A stretch of DNA of 64,000 bases from Adineta vaga (Eukaryota; Rotifera), in the NCBI GenBank assembly GCA_021613535.1, contig CP075492.1:12338001-12402000 (forward strand), read 5' to 3'. The notes beneath the pieces were generated by a model. It ran no database searches and was not told the origin of the DNA. It was given only the letters and a program-made list of their open reading frames with translations. The first letter of the stretch is position 1; each line of letters starts with the position of its first letter. A program made the position numbers and the translations under genes. Shown piece by piece: positions 32,299 through 45,900 of this stretch.

Positions 32299-34026
32299 AT
32301 GAATATATATTTTCTGAATTAAGACGAGTTGTTAGATGCGTATGTATGTGTGTGTATATTATTGTTGGATAAGAAAGAATGATGTTGGGAAAAAAGTCTT
32401 TACCGGGAGAATATTTTTCTCCTCTCTCTCTGTCTCTCTTTTCCATAGAAGTAGGCGAGTACACAAAAAAAAGGATAAGGTTGATTGGCACCCCTTTATC
32501 AACGATATCTCTCGTTCTCTCGTTTTTTTTCCTATGGATTATGCGAGTAGTATCGTATCCTAGTAAACAATCCGTATGTATTTGTGTATACTATAGTTAA
32601 TGTAAGAATGAGACCGGCGGACAGACAGACAGACAAAAAGACCAATAAATTGACAATCTAGGCATTCGCCTGTTCTTCGATGTGTCATAACCTTTGTATA
32701 CTGAGCAAGCATTAAATAAGCAATTTAGTTGATTAGATGAATAAATCAGCTTTAGTAACAGATGAGAGATAAGTGTCGTATGAGAAAGAATATTTCTAGC
32801 CTTAGAACTGAGGTCATGGACAAACTTATATATATGAATAATTTTTTTTATATCAGAAACATCTGTAACATATTGTAGTATATCCAACAAATAGAGAATT
32901 ATCTATTTTATGAGAGTTTTAGATTAGATAATCAATAGATGAAGAAGTTAAATTAGTATTAAGTATATCATCTATTCAATAAATCAAACTCGAAGTAATA
33001 CGAGGTCAACGGAAAAAATCTTCAGCACGTTAAATGTCATATTAGCATAATCTAATCGTTATCAAAACAAAAAAACGCGTTGATTGATTCAATAATCAAT
33101 ATAACATTGATATTCTAAAGAGAAGAAGAAGAAGAAAAAACACAAAACAGAATCTGAATTTGATGAATATCAACCGCAGAAGATTTTGACTATTGTCACA
33201 GAGTCATTAATAGAATGTCAGACTCTCTGAGCAACAATCAAAACGTCATGACGGTTTGTTTGTCTTGTCGAACGATCTAAACTAAACTAAAAAGAAAGTA
33301 CATGAACTTCATTCGTATTTATACTTCATCGGAATACACATAAAAAGAGATTCATTGTTCCATTTGTTAACTGATGGCAACAACTGACGTTTGATCACAC
33401 ATCTCTGCATTTAAATGATGATGAAGTAAGAAAAAATGAGAGTGTGATTTTTTTATGTCGAAAAAAGGAGGAGAAGAGTACAATTATAGTTGATGATAAT
33501 AGGTGGTCACAGATGGAGATTTTTCTTTCTTTTTCTTCTTCTTCTATTGATCTACGGAAAAAAAATACAGACAAAGTATGGATGCGCTGCTGATGCAAAA
33601 GAATGATTTCAATCTGTATACTATTATTTCAAAAGCGATTAAAAATTAGCAATGTACTTTAGATTGATTGATTGTTTTTTTTTTGTTAGTCCTATGATAA
33701 TGAGAAGTGAATGAATATCTTTAGAAGCTTTTCATGCATCACATGGTAGACATAACTTTGTCGTTAACTGTCTAATGATTGTTGTTTCGAAATGTTTTCA
33801 CAAGCAACTGACTGACAAGGCTAATAGGATAGACTTACATGTCTATACATTAAAGAACAGTTGTATTATTTAGCCTTTAATGTATTTTTGGAAATATATC
33901 GTTCAAGAGATAATGTTATAAAAATTTCTCTCAATTAATCTTTCACGGTAATCTTCTATCGTCTGTAACTAACACAATCATTCATTTTCACAGTTAATTA
34001 AAGTAAGACTATTTACATCTCGTTCG
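32299..34026. other. Intergenic region, no gene seen
   Basis: About 1.7 kb upstream of both SPARC (-) and the EF-hand gene (+). It contains a CT-rich run near 32410-32445, a GA/CA-rich run near 32618-32640 and scattered A/T homopolymers. Short ORFs on both strands look random. Confidence 0.5.
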
Positions 34027-34882
34027 ATGTCGATTAAGCAAACAAATAGTCAATCATATATACAAAACAGATATAGTAACAGTGGAACACAACGTACTTC
34101 TACTCGATCAATTTCAAAAGATAAGAAATCAATTGACATCGTTTCATCAAATACACAAATATCTGATAATAAAAATATTCTTTTAAAGAAATCAGCAAAA
34201 CTCATCGAATCATCCAAACAAAAACGATCAATTCCACCTGATAAACTCAAACTAATGCGTCATGTTTTCAATACAATTAGTAATTTTCAATCGAGTAAAA
34301 CGATGAGATTGATAATTTCTATGTGAAGATGACGTATTCTAGTGCCTATTGAACGTCTTACTGATGCTTTGATAGCATTAGATCATGATCCACGAAAAGA
34401 TATTCTCTATCAAGATTTTTTAATTGAACATCAATTGAATGAAACATTATCTGGTTTACTTGATTTTGAACATTTTGCATTACTTGTTCTCGAATATGAA
34501 GAAAAACTACGTTTAAAAGAAGAAGCAATTCGACGTCTTGATCTGAAAATAGCTTTCGAATGTTTCGATATAAATAAAGGTTAAATTCATTTCCATTCGA
34601 TTTTTACTCTACATCAAACAATAATCTCTGTTCTAGATGGAATGATTGATGCGAATGAATTATCTGAAATAATGAATATCTTAGATTTACCTATTACTGA
34701 TCAAGAAGCAAAAGATATGATTGATTTTGCTGATCATGATCGAGGTAAGTGACTTTTTCCTTTCTACTATAAATTAAGATTATATTTCCATTAAAAAAAA
34801 ATAAGATTCTCTATTATCTTTCGACGAATTTCTTACTGTTCTCACTCAAATCTCTGCAATCAATACGTTATCAACCAATTGA
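34027..34882 (+). CDS. EF-hand calcium-binding protein, 229 aa
   Basis: Exons 34027-34294, 34343-34579, 34637-34744 and 34806-34882 join in phase. The first 75 residues are basic and Ser/Lys-rich. The rest has the four-helix-pair layout of calmodulin or troponin-C relatives (IPPDKLKLMRHVF, then IERLTDALIALDHDP). Only the last two loops are canonical: DINKDGMIDANE (positions 1, 3, 5, 12 filled) and DHDRDSLLSFDE (Gly at position 6 replaced by Ser). The N-terminal pair looks degenerate. Likely a calcium sensor or a cytoskeletal or contractile light-chain-like protein; no orthologue can be named. Its stop is 29 bp from the stop of the convergent DUF2278 gene. Confidence 0.8.
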
Positions 34883-34911
34883 ATCATCTGTTTTTTATTT
34901 ATTCGATTAAC

Positions 34912-35600
34912 TTATGCATCATTTGCTTTACATTGACTAGCAAAACAGAAAAAGAATGCGACATATGAGTTTTCTTTTTGAATGAATAAAGCACCATCTT
35001 GATAAGCATGTCCATCTTTACCAACAATTTGATTCATATGAATATCATCGATACCACGTGATGGTTTCTTTTCCTTGAATGCACGTTGAAGACCATAATG
35101 ATTTTCATTGGATAGATGTTGATCATCGTATTTAGTTCCAAAAACAATCACATTCGGTTGGTCATGTTTAAAAACGCATCAAGTTGATTTGCAATTTGGT
35201 CTGCATTTAATGAAGGAGATTTTGTTAGAAGATCTAAATCAAATATTGGTCGTCGAATTAAATCTAATGCTAAACTATCACTATCCATAGATGGTAACGG
35301 TGTAAAACCAATTGGAATATCAGAAAATGATATAGTAGAATTGTTAAATGGATCAATAGAAATACATTTCACATTCGCTGATTGAAGTGATTGAATATCG
35401 ATATTGATTTGATATTGTTCTGTCGTTTGACCTTGTCCATCATCAACAGAGATTAAATTATAATGACTTTCGTCAGTTTTATGAGAATGATCTTCACCAT
35501 TATCAGCGACTACACGTGCTCGTAAGACACCATATATTTTCCCTTTAGCAAATTCGATTGAAGACATTAAAATATCTAAAATTTTATGAACGACAAACAC
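34912..35600 (-). CDS. DUF2278-family protein split by a -1 frameshift
   Basis: DUF2278 proteins are about 220 aa, mostly bacterial and of unknown biochemistry. Family marks read here: KIYGVLRARVV; SHYNLISVDDG; YQINIDIQS; GFTPLPSMDSDSLALDLIRR; and after the frame change VFGTKY, then the signature GIDDIHMNQIVGKDGHAYQD and FASQCK near the end. There is no intron. The first frame (35600 to 35148) and the second (35166 to 34912) are related by exactly -1, and the join falls on T TTA AAC (35172-35166) in the register used by known -1 slip sites. The joined product is 229 aa, the normal family length. Start: ATG 35600 or the internal ATG at 35567 (MSSIEFAKGK). It could also be a one-base deletion or a base-call error. 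No function is assigned. Confidence 0.8.
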
Positions 35601-36101
35601 TACGATACATATATTTCAAATTTAATCTTCTTTAGATCTTCCACATTGATTCATCTATCTATGTAGGTTTATCTTCGAACGAATCAATGAAAATATTTAT
35701 TGATAGTTTGCGCTATTAGACGATGTCTTAATTCAATCAGTATGCATACTTATTGTATGAAAAGAAAAATTCGGTATTCATACTTTATACATAGCACGTC
35801 AAAGTTTGATAAAGATATAAATATTGTGTTTATGATATCAATTCAAAAGCATCATTTAATCTAAGTTCAGTTTTATTTTGTTTAAGTAGAACAATATGTA
35901 ATAAATTATCATGACTATGTACGTTCATACGAATTGTATCACAGTAAAAATATGAAAGATTCACTTCAATTATGTCTTTTTATGTTCCCATGCAGTCTTT
36001 GACTATCTGTAAACAAAACAAAAAAAAAGAGAGAATATCATAACTTTATAAGAACTACGTCTATAGTAATACATAAAAGAATGATTGACTTACTTGTTTT
36101 T
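35601..36101. other. Spacer between two minus-strand genes
   Basis: About 500 bp holding the 3' UTR of the TPR-like gene and the upstream region of the DUF2278 gene. No coding signal seen. Confidence 0.5.
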
Positions 36102-36689
36102 TCAAATGTCAGTTTCAAGAATAGGTATATATGTTTGACGTGGGTCAGTTCTCAATCGTGATGTTTCAATTGCTTTTGACAAACATTGTGCTGATGCTCT
36201 TGAATTATGTAACGCTTTATATGCATTAGCTAAATGATAATAGTGAATACTAATTGTTTTATAATCCACTGGTGTATGTTTCAATAGTATGGCCAGCGCT
36301 AGATGAAGTCCTTCAACTGCTTGTTGAAGTGCACCAAGTGCCAAAAATGACGCAGATAATACACTATAAAAATTAAAGAAAATATAATGATCTTTATCCG
36401 TAGGTAATAAAGCTTGTAAGCCTTTGATAACACGTTGTTCACAAGAAATAGAGAGTTTCCATTCTTTTTGTAGACCATGATATAGGGCCATCATATGATA
36501 TTGATATAAATTCAATAATTGACGTGCTGGAAGGCTAAGAATCGTATCTCGACAATGTTCCGGTATTCCGGCAAATATGATTTGAAGCTGTGTTATTTCA
36601 GCATGTGTAAGCGATGTAGATCGACGTCGAAGTTTAGATAAAGATAAATGTGATGTAACAACAACTACTAAACTTTTGCAACAACCCAT
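36102..36689 (-). CDS. TPR-like helical-repeat protein with MGCC lipidation start
   Basis: A single exon of 195 aa. The N-terminus MGCCKS fits an N-myristoylation signal (Gly2) with adjacent palmitoylatable cysteines, so membrane anchoring is likely. Residues 30-190 are helix pairs with TPR-like signatures: LLNLYQYHMMALYHGLQKEW, FNFYSVLSASFLALGALQQA and HYYHLANAYKALHNSRASAQ (each a helix-turn-helix with small and aromatic residues at TPR positions), ending CLSKAIETSRL. Probably a scaffold. I see no catalytic motif and cannot name an orthologue. The stop codon lies just before a donor-like gtaagt, so a longer spliced form cannot be excluded. Confidence 0.65.
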   Translation of the reverse strand: MGCCKSLVVVVTSHLSLSKLRRRSTSLTHAEITQLQIIFAGIPEHCRDTILSLPARQLLNLYQYHMMALYHGLQKEWKLSISCEQRVIKGLQALLPTDKDHYIFFNFYSVLSASFLALGALQQAVEGLHLALAILLKHTPVDYKTISIHYYHLANAYKALHNSRASAQCLSKAIETSRLRTDPRQTYIPILETDI

Positions 36690-39600
36690 TTTAAAAATTT
36701 GAAAACAATACGTTCCTAATTGGACTAGTAAAAAGTATTCAAATAATCATAGTTGCAGCTTTTCTAAATGCCAACATCAAATTTGTATGAGAACAAATAT
36801 ATATATAGCATCAAGTAGATCTCGATCAATGCAAAGAACTTCGTAGAAAGAAACTGATTAATGTCAACTTTATTTGTCAGATCAACAAGAAAAACAGATG
36901 CAATCGATTAGTATGAATAATAAAGTTGATATGTGTACACATCATTCACAAAGTCATTCCTTTCTTATCAACAGGAATAAAACATCGTCTTCAGTTTTCT
37001 TCTATGACTATGGATGTTATCTAAATCAACCGAAAGAAAACCTTTGAATGCATACATATGAATCTTCTTTTTTCTAGTCGAATCATGAATGTTAATGACT
37101 AATTTGACGTTATAATATAAGAACATATTTTGGTTTGTATTGATCAAATGAGAAAACCAATGTTTTTTGTGAAAAAAAACGATAGTTTGTTATAATAAAT
37201 ATAAAATCACTTTTCTCTAGAGCTTGTATAGACATTTCTATCAATAGACTCGTTTTTCCTAACACAGAAACGAAAATAATATTGAGATGAGTAAAATTAT
37301 CATGGATTTTTTCCTATTTGTAAATACTCACAAACTCTATTACTACATATTTCAACAGTATTTCCCTATTTGAATTCTTTATATAACATTGCTTAAGAAA
37401 CTATGGAACGAAAAATTTTCAAGTAGTAATCGAATGTATTTTTCATTCCATAAACAAATGACTTTTATGTGAAGCAGAAGTTCATAAAAGAGATAGTATG
37501 CATATTTACAGAATGCGAATGTCTAGGTCATTGTCGTTTATAATATAACACGTGTTATTACTATTGTTTCCCTTCTTTCTATCTTGTTTGACAAATATAT
37601 CATACGAAAGTTAGTGTGTTTTTCAATACCACTTGAAAGATTCGAAGGGTAGAGCTAAAGAGATATAGACTTGCCTGTTATTGTTGTAATTGTAAACTTT
37701 CTGTTTGATAAAGACATCTTTACCTCTCTATAAAATACAATGAAATCAATGTGGTCATAACTTTGTTCGAATGATTTCTATACATCATATACATGATGAA
37801 CGGTCAAACAAAATAGGTAATTTTTCTCATCAATCAATAAAAAGTTAGTATTCTTTGTTAACTTTTTTGAATAAATTTCACAACTATCATACTAATACGT
37901 TCGAAGAGAAAATATTCAGAAAAAAATTTATTTCTGCTTGAACGAATAGATTAAAATCAGTATGAATTTAATGTAATGTAATAAAGATCACTTGCATCAG
38001 TTTACTGTTTCTTGTCAATAAAATACTCGATTGTTTGATTTACTAGTAACGTTCTATCATTTCCAATTTTCACTTTTTGTTTATTCAGAATAACGACAAG
38101 TCGAATATTCTTGGTCATGTACATTGAGAAAGAATGAACCTATATGACCTGAAGACTTTCAACAGACATCGGACAAGGCGAACAACAACAACATCGAATA
38201 ATTTGCATTAAATTAAGATTTTTCTTCAAGAAAAGAAAAAAAAAGCACTTTTATCAATATGAATCAGTTTACTTCAAATTGTCGTACTACTGAATCAAAA
38301 CTATGTTAAGAATCCTTCAAATTCTACCTGCTGTTCTCTTTATAATGGGAATCGTTCTTGAACAATCAATGCATGAGAATAAGGTGACAAAAAAGACTAA
38401 ATAACCAATAAAAAAATCGCATGTAAGAGCGATTGAACACTGCATAATATCATCACATATATCAGTATCATATTTCACCCTCATTACAAAACACATACTT
38501 CATGCTATAAATCTTAAAAAAAAATGACCAACAAATAATGAGATAATCATCTTTCACGGATCGATTTTTATCTCTCATGTAAAATAACAATCATTGGCAT
38601 CATTTTCTTGATGATAAGAATGAAAAGTTGCATAATTCGCTTTGATTTACTGAATAGGATAGTTGATACAATACTTGTCAAGTAGAACTGTAATCGGAGT
38701 GCAAATGATGTGACTCATCAAACGAAATCATTCCTATATAGAACAAAAGACAATCATGAAACGTGTACTTGGACAAATACATATTTTTTTCTTATCTTCG
38801 ATATGTTTTTACATATGTATATAAAACAAACTCATTGTACTTATTCACTTCGTTTATTTTTATTGATCAGAAATTATAAATGTCATACTCTCATGTAACT
38901 ATATGACTAATTTGCAGTCAATTCTGTTAATGGACTTGTCTGAATTGATTTTTCGTTTTTATAGTCAAATATTATTGACCATCAGAGACTAATGTCGGCA
39001 ACAATGAACAATGAACGAATGACGCATGCAAATAGCTATAGGCAGTAAACAATTGAACACAACAAGAATTAAAAACGAGGTGTGGTATGTGTCTATTCAG
39101 ACTTTTCTTTTTTTTTTTTGATACAGACATTCGGTGATTCGCTCAATATATGCGTATATATATGTAGGGGCGTTGAGTGCCACTGTGTGGGACATTACAG
39201 AATAGAACAAAATATCGTGCATGCGTGTCACTGCAATAGTTGGACATAGAGAGAATAAAAGTTCAATACAATGAAAGAGAAGTAACACAAACAAATTCGT
39301 CTCTTCAGACAGAGAAAAAAATTTCTCTCAGATAAGTAAGAAGAGAGAATACAGGAGAGAAGAGAGGGAGAGAGAAAATCGTTCATGCACAATCAAAATC
39401 CAACTTCTTGACGCGATAGCATCTTTTAGTTCCCCTTCTCTCTCTCTCTCTCTCAATTTACCTTCCATTCATTGATCGAACTATATACCGTTGTCACCGC
39501 CTCCTGACATATAGAACTCTGTAGGATAACTAGAGGGTGAGAAGGCGTTCTTTTTTTCTCTTTCGTCATTGTTACTGCTACTGCTGCAGTTCTACTTTTT

Positions 39601-39900
39601 AACGTTAGTCTAACAGATTACTACACAACTAACATAGAGCGACGTGACAAACTTGTACGAGTTTTTTTGTCTCACCTATTCATTCATTCATTCATTTCTT
39701 AATATCTAATAATTATATAGGTCGAGTATGTGAGCATGAACATGTAGGAGGAAGAATCAATATTCGTTTTCTCTCTTTCTCGTTCTTTTCAAGGAACGAA
39801 ATAAGACGACAAACATTATCATCTTGTGTATTTTGTGATGTTCAACAACATATATGAGAATTGACACTTTTTTGTTTTGTTTTATTCAAGATTGTTTCAT
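36690..39900. other. Large intergenic region upstream of the Notch-ligand-like gene
   Basis: About 3.2 kb without a supportable gene. Short ORFs (for example near 38710-38898 and 39097-39294) look random. The last 600 bp contain a GA-rich run (about 39340-39382) and a (CT)n run (39436-39454), plus T-runs; the GA/CT pair could fold back or act as a GAGA-type promoter element. Given its position it probably contains the control region of the giant gene. Confidence 0.5.
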
Positions 39901-42900
39901 ATGGGAATGAATACGTTTTTAATTGTTTTATTATTATTGTTATTGTTCAATAATCGACAGGTAAGATTTTCAACATATATATGATTATTTGCATTAATTT
40001 TCAAGTGAAATCATAAATCTTTTTTCTTTTGGAGTTCGTTTGATTTCATTTTTCTTCTCCCCCTTTTTTTTCCTTGTCACAAAAGTCAAAGTTGAGCATT
40101 TGGTGTCTCTCGACCTAAAGTACTTATGTGTATGTGCATCGTTAGTTCATCGATGATGGTGAAGTGTATATACCGGTACTTGTCCGGAAAAGATAAGAAA
40201 ATGAAAGCTTATTTGAACAATTGATACGCAATAAAAAAAAATTTCTCTTCAATGCACCACCATCATCATCATTAACTGATTTTCAATCAAGTAGATAAAA
40301 GAATTCCGTAATTTTTTCTTTCTATAAAATTAGATTGATTGTCAAGAATCTTCATCAATTTTACTTGTTGATCTACTTCAATTTCACAATCCAACTGGTA
40401 TTACTATCAATGGACGATGTTGTGATGGTTCATTTCCTTCTGCAAATATCTGTCCGATGTCAATATCCTGTAATCTACATACAATTGTTTGTTTGGATTT
40501 TGTCAATAGGTACAGTCATTGAATGCAAGAAAATCTCAATATACATAATTGATTTTTGTGTTCTGTTATTTGCTTATACACATGTGTATGAACGATAAAA
40601 GGTGATGCCACTTGTCTGGCATAACACTCGATGTCCTGGTATCAGTTTAGATTGATCATGCAATATGAAAGAGAGTATAACCCTCGAGACAAAAAAGAAG
40701 AAGGGAGAGAAATTTGAAAAGCAAATATAAACGTCTACATCGCCAAAAGATATTTTTATTTAAATCTTTAGTGAATTACAATCAAACTGGACTTCATGTC
40801 CGTTGGGAAAAAAATCTTTCGAAATCAAAGCAAATAGTACGAGTTTATTAAATTATTATACACCAAATAATACAACAAATCTTTTCCCATTACAATTTGC
40901 TTTACCACCGATAAATGATGTAGGTTATCAAATATCATTCTTTCTTTCAACTTTTGTCTTTTCATCGGATAGAATTCTATCGGTATCAAAATCTTCGTAT
41001 TTTATAATAATAATATAAGTATGTTACTCAATCAATTTCATACAACATTTCATATTGATATATCTGACGGATTATTTCAACAATCGACCTTAATTGATAT
41101 CTCAAACAATGTCTCAAATATCAATCAGTATGTGTTATATTAATAGATTGCGAATGAAAATAATATGTTTGATTTGTCTCAATTAGAATGATTATTGGAT
41201 TGAAAAGTTATTGTCGAGCGACATTTTATGGAAAACAATGTTCCGTGCAATGTATTCCAAATGATGATTGTACAAGTTCATATACGTGTCATTCAATAAC
41301 AGGTGAAAAAATCTGTTCACTTGGTTGGTACGGAAATGAATGTTCCATACGAAATACATCGATGACATGTTCATCATCATCATCACCAGGTATAAATAAA
41401 TCTTTTGATTTTATCGCATGTCTATGCAATTTTTTCTTAAAGATCTAATCTGTCACAATGGTGGTTTTTGTCGAAGTAATCAATCAACAACTTGCTGTTG
41501 TCCTCATGGTTTGTTATGAATTGAAAAATTTCATGAAAATAATTCTTATTTTTCAAGGTTTTACGGGTACGAACTGTCAGTATCTTTCGACATGTAAATC
41601 AGATGAAACATGTTTAAATGGTGGTTCCTGCCAATCATCGTATGATTTAGCATCTCGAAGTTATTATTTTGTTTGCAATTGTCCGACTGGGTATGAGAAA
41701 AACAAGATTATTCTTCGAAAAAAAAAACGTTTTCATTCTTTTAGTTTTACTGGTTTATATTGTCAAGTTAGACAACGATGTCCACCAACATTCTATGGTC
41801 CAAATTGTACAAATCAATGTTCGGCACCTAATTCATGCTCTGAAGGACATTTTCACTGTAATTCAGCTGGTGAAAAAGTTTGTTCCTATGGTTGGGGTCC
41901 AATCAATTTATGTACACAAAAATTAATTGCTCCGATCTTTGATACGGAATGTTCGAATTCGAATGGATGTTTAAATGGTGGTTCATGTTTTAATGGTACA
42001 TGCTGTTGTCCCGTCGGTTATACAGGTAAGACACATGTTCATTATTGAATATAATTACTAAATGTGACAATATCAAAGGACGTCTATGTGAAACATCTAT
42101 TGACCCATGTATGAGTAATCCTTGTGAAAATAATGCTTTATGTTTGTCGACGTCTACGGGATATAAATGTTTATGTTCAAGTCCTGTTTATACAGGTTCA
42201 TTATGTGAAATTAATCAAAATCCATGTCAATATTCGCCATGTCAAAATGGCATTTGTCAATTATTGACAAATACCAGTTCGTTCAGTTGTATTTGTTATC
42301 CAGGTTATACCGGACAATTTTGTCATATTAAAATTAATTATTGTTTATCACAACCATGTGAAAATCATGGTATTTGTGCGAATATAGCTACAGGTTTTAT
42401 TTGTACTTGCTTATCGGATTTTACCGGACCGACTTGTTCAAGTCGAATAAATTCATGTTCAAATCCATTATCTTGTTCAAATAATAAAACCATCCATTGT
42501 TCAATGGGTTTTACTAATCCTCCGAATTGTCTCGACGATATTAATGAATGTTTATTAGAGAAGGAACCATGTAAAAATGGTGGTTCATGTATTAATACGA
42601 TGGGTAGTTATTATTGTCAATGTAATAAAGATTATCAAGGAAGTGATTGCAGTATTCCAATCGATCCATGTTTAAGTAATCCATGTGTGGCATCAAATTC
42701 AATATCATGTACATCAATTATGATCCCGGATAATTCAATTAGTTTTAATTGTACATGTCGCGTAGGATTTACGGGTAAGATGAATTGTATTTTTGTTTGT
42801 CAGAATAGAAGAATCGTTTTTTCTTTTTCATTTAGGACATCATTGTGAAATTGAATTGAATCCATGTATGAATAGTCCATGTTTACATGGTAAATGTCAA

Positions 42901-45900
42901 GTATTGACACCGTTAACAAGAACTTGTATATGTGAACCAGGTTGGACTGGTATTGAATGTCGAGAGAATATTGATGAATGTGTATCACATCCATGCTTCA
43001 ATGCTGGTCGATGTATTGACGATGTGAATAAATATCATTGTGATTGTTTAACAGGTTTTATTGGTGACCATTGTCAAACTGAAATTGATCTATGTTCAAG
43101 TATGCCATGTCTAAATAATGGTAAGTATTTATTCAAGAAATGAAAATATATCAATATCAATATATTATTACTAAAGGTACATGTATCAATCAAATTGAAT
43201 CATATTCTTGTTTATGTCAATACGGATGGACAGGAAATCTCTGTGAAGTAAATATTAATGAATGTTCATATCCATTATCTTGTCATCCAAATGCGACTTG
43301 TATTGATCAACCTGGTTCATATCAATGTTTATGTCCACCATGGTTAACAGGTGAAAGTTGTTTGATAGCTATCGATCAATGTGAAACATATCCTTGTTTG
43401 AATAATGGTGTTTGTGTAAATAATTACGGTAGTTTACCAACTTGTCATTGTCAAGCTGGTTTTACTGGTATTTATTGTGAAGTAAATATTGATGATTGTC
43501 AAGCAACACCATGTTATAATAATGGCACATGTATTGATCAAATCAATAGTTTTGTATGTTTATGTTCATCAGGTTATACTGATCTACGTTGTCAAACACG
43601 AATCAGTCAATGTAATAGTTTACCTTGTATGAATGGTGGAATATGTCGAGATTCATATGATGATGATAGTTTTCATTGTATTTGTCCACCATTTTATACT
43701 GGTAAACAATGTGAACAAGTAATGAATCCATGTTTAAGTTTTCCTTGTACACATGGAAGTTGTATACCATCCATGTCTTCATATACATGTCAATGTAATA
43801 CGGGATACACAGGTGAAACTTGTGCGATACCCACTGATCAATGTGCATCAAATCCATGTGGATCAAATGGAAATTGTACAAGTTTATCGACAAGATTTAG
43901 TTGTTGTTGTGCACCAGGTTATACAGGATCAGGATGTAATCAATTAATTGATATTTGTTTAACAAATCCATGTTCTATCGAAGGTGTTGAACGTTGTGTA
44001 TCAACAGGAATTTCATCATTTAAATGTTTGTGTAAACCGGGCTATTCTGGACGACATTGTGAAATCAATATCAATGAATGTTTATCTGAACCAGTAAGTT
44101 AATTTTATTGATGATGATGTAGATAGCATTTATTAATCATTAATCATTTTAGTGTTTACATAATGGAATATGTATTGATTTTCAAAATAGTTATCAATGT
44201 ATTTGCCCATTGATATATACAGGAATCAATTGTGAACATCTACAAGATAAATGTATAGGAATTCAATGTTTAAATGGTGGACAATGCGTAAATAATGGCA
44301 CAAATTTAACATGTCTATGTGCACAAGGTTTTCAAGGCGAAAATTGTGAATTACTTGTTGATTATTGTCAATCGCAACCAGTAATAGATTGTTCTTTTTT
44401 TTTTACTCATTCATTGTCATATTTATCCGTGTTTTTCTTTCTACCTAGTGTGTCAATGGTGGCATGTGTTCAAATACGCAATTAGGACCTCAATGTACTT
44501 GTCCGAATGGTCTTACTGGTTCATTTTGTGAAACAATTATTGATCAATGTCAATCGAAACCATGTAAAAATAATGGTACTTGTCGATCATTAATTGATAA
44601 ATATGTATGCCTCTGTTCAAATGGCTTTACTGGTAAGGAAAAGAAAATGAGAATTTAATTATGAACGATGTATATATTTATATTATGATTTGATTGTTTA
44701 AGGTGTTCAATGCGAGAATGAAAGAGATGAATGTGAACCAATCAATCCATGTTTAAATTCTGGAAGATGTATTGATGGATTCAATAATTTTTCCTGTATA
44801 TGTAATTTAGGTTTTACTGGTTATTATTGTGAAAGTCAAATTGATCAATGTCAAACAAATCCATGTTTAAATGGTGGAATTTGTCGAACTTTAATTAATA
44901 ATTTCAAATGTGATTGTCCACAAGGTTATACGGTAAGCGTTTTTGAAAATAATATCGAACATAACTATTGATATTTATCATAAAGGGATCGACTTGTTCA
45001 TCTATGATTAATTACTGTTCAAGTAATCCATGTATGAATAATGGTTTATGTATACCATTAATTGATGCATATCGTTGTGTTTGTTTGGATGATTTTACTG
45101 GTGAAAATTGCGAGAAAACTTCGAATGAATGTTTATCAAATCCATGTTTAAATAACGGTACATGTATAGATGCTGTATGGAATTATACATGTCAATGTGA
45201 AGCTGGTTTTACTGGATCAAATTGTCAATTACAAAAGAATTATTGTGATACTTCACCATGTCTTAAAGGTTTATGTGTCAATAAGGTAGAGAAGAAAATA
45301 ATTGTAAGAAAATTTGAAATTGTTTTTTTATTTTTGTCTTTCAATTTAGTTAAATGGATATGATTGTATCTGTCCTTCATCTTCATATACAGGTGTTCAT
45401 TGTGAAATACAGATCAATAAATGTTCATCGAATCCTTGTCTATCTGGTGGAACGTGTATTGATGGTTTAGAAAATTTCATGTGTATTTGTCCAGCCTGGT
45501 ATGCTGGTCTGACATGTTCAGAACGTATTGATCCATGTTTAAATCATTCAAATTGTGCTAATCATGGCACTTGTATTACAAATCTTAATGTCAAACCATT
45601 TGGATACACATGTCAGTGTTCACCGGGTTTTGCTGGACAAATGTGTGAAGTAAATGTTGATGATTGTGCCTCACAACCATGTAAACATGGAAGATGTTTG
45701 GATAATATCAATGGATTTTTTTGTCAATGTTATGATGGATATGATGGTGTTTTATGTGATGTAAGTTTGCAGACAAAATAATATTTTCTTCAGTAATAAA
45801 TATTCTATTCGTAGCATGAAATTAATCAATGTGAAAACTCACCATGTCAAAACAATGGTACCTGTCAACCATTGATCGGTTCTTATCAATGTCTTTGCCC

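Noticed and set aside
40920-41020. Stop codon at the end of the MNNL-coding frame of the giant gene
   Set aside because: A 53-nt GT-AG intron (40920-40972) removes the break and gives the expected MNNL continuation into the DSL exon.
43603-43947. Alternative-frame ORFs in the EGF array (also near 46941, 47589, 48216 and 48725)
   Set aside because: They have no cysteine pattern or domain; the EGF frame explains every base.
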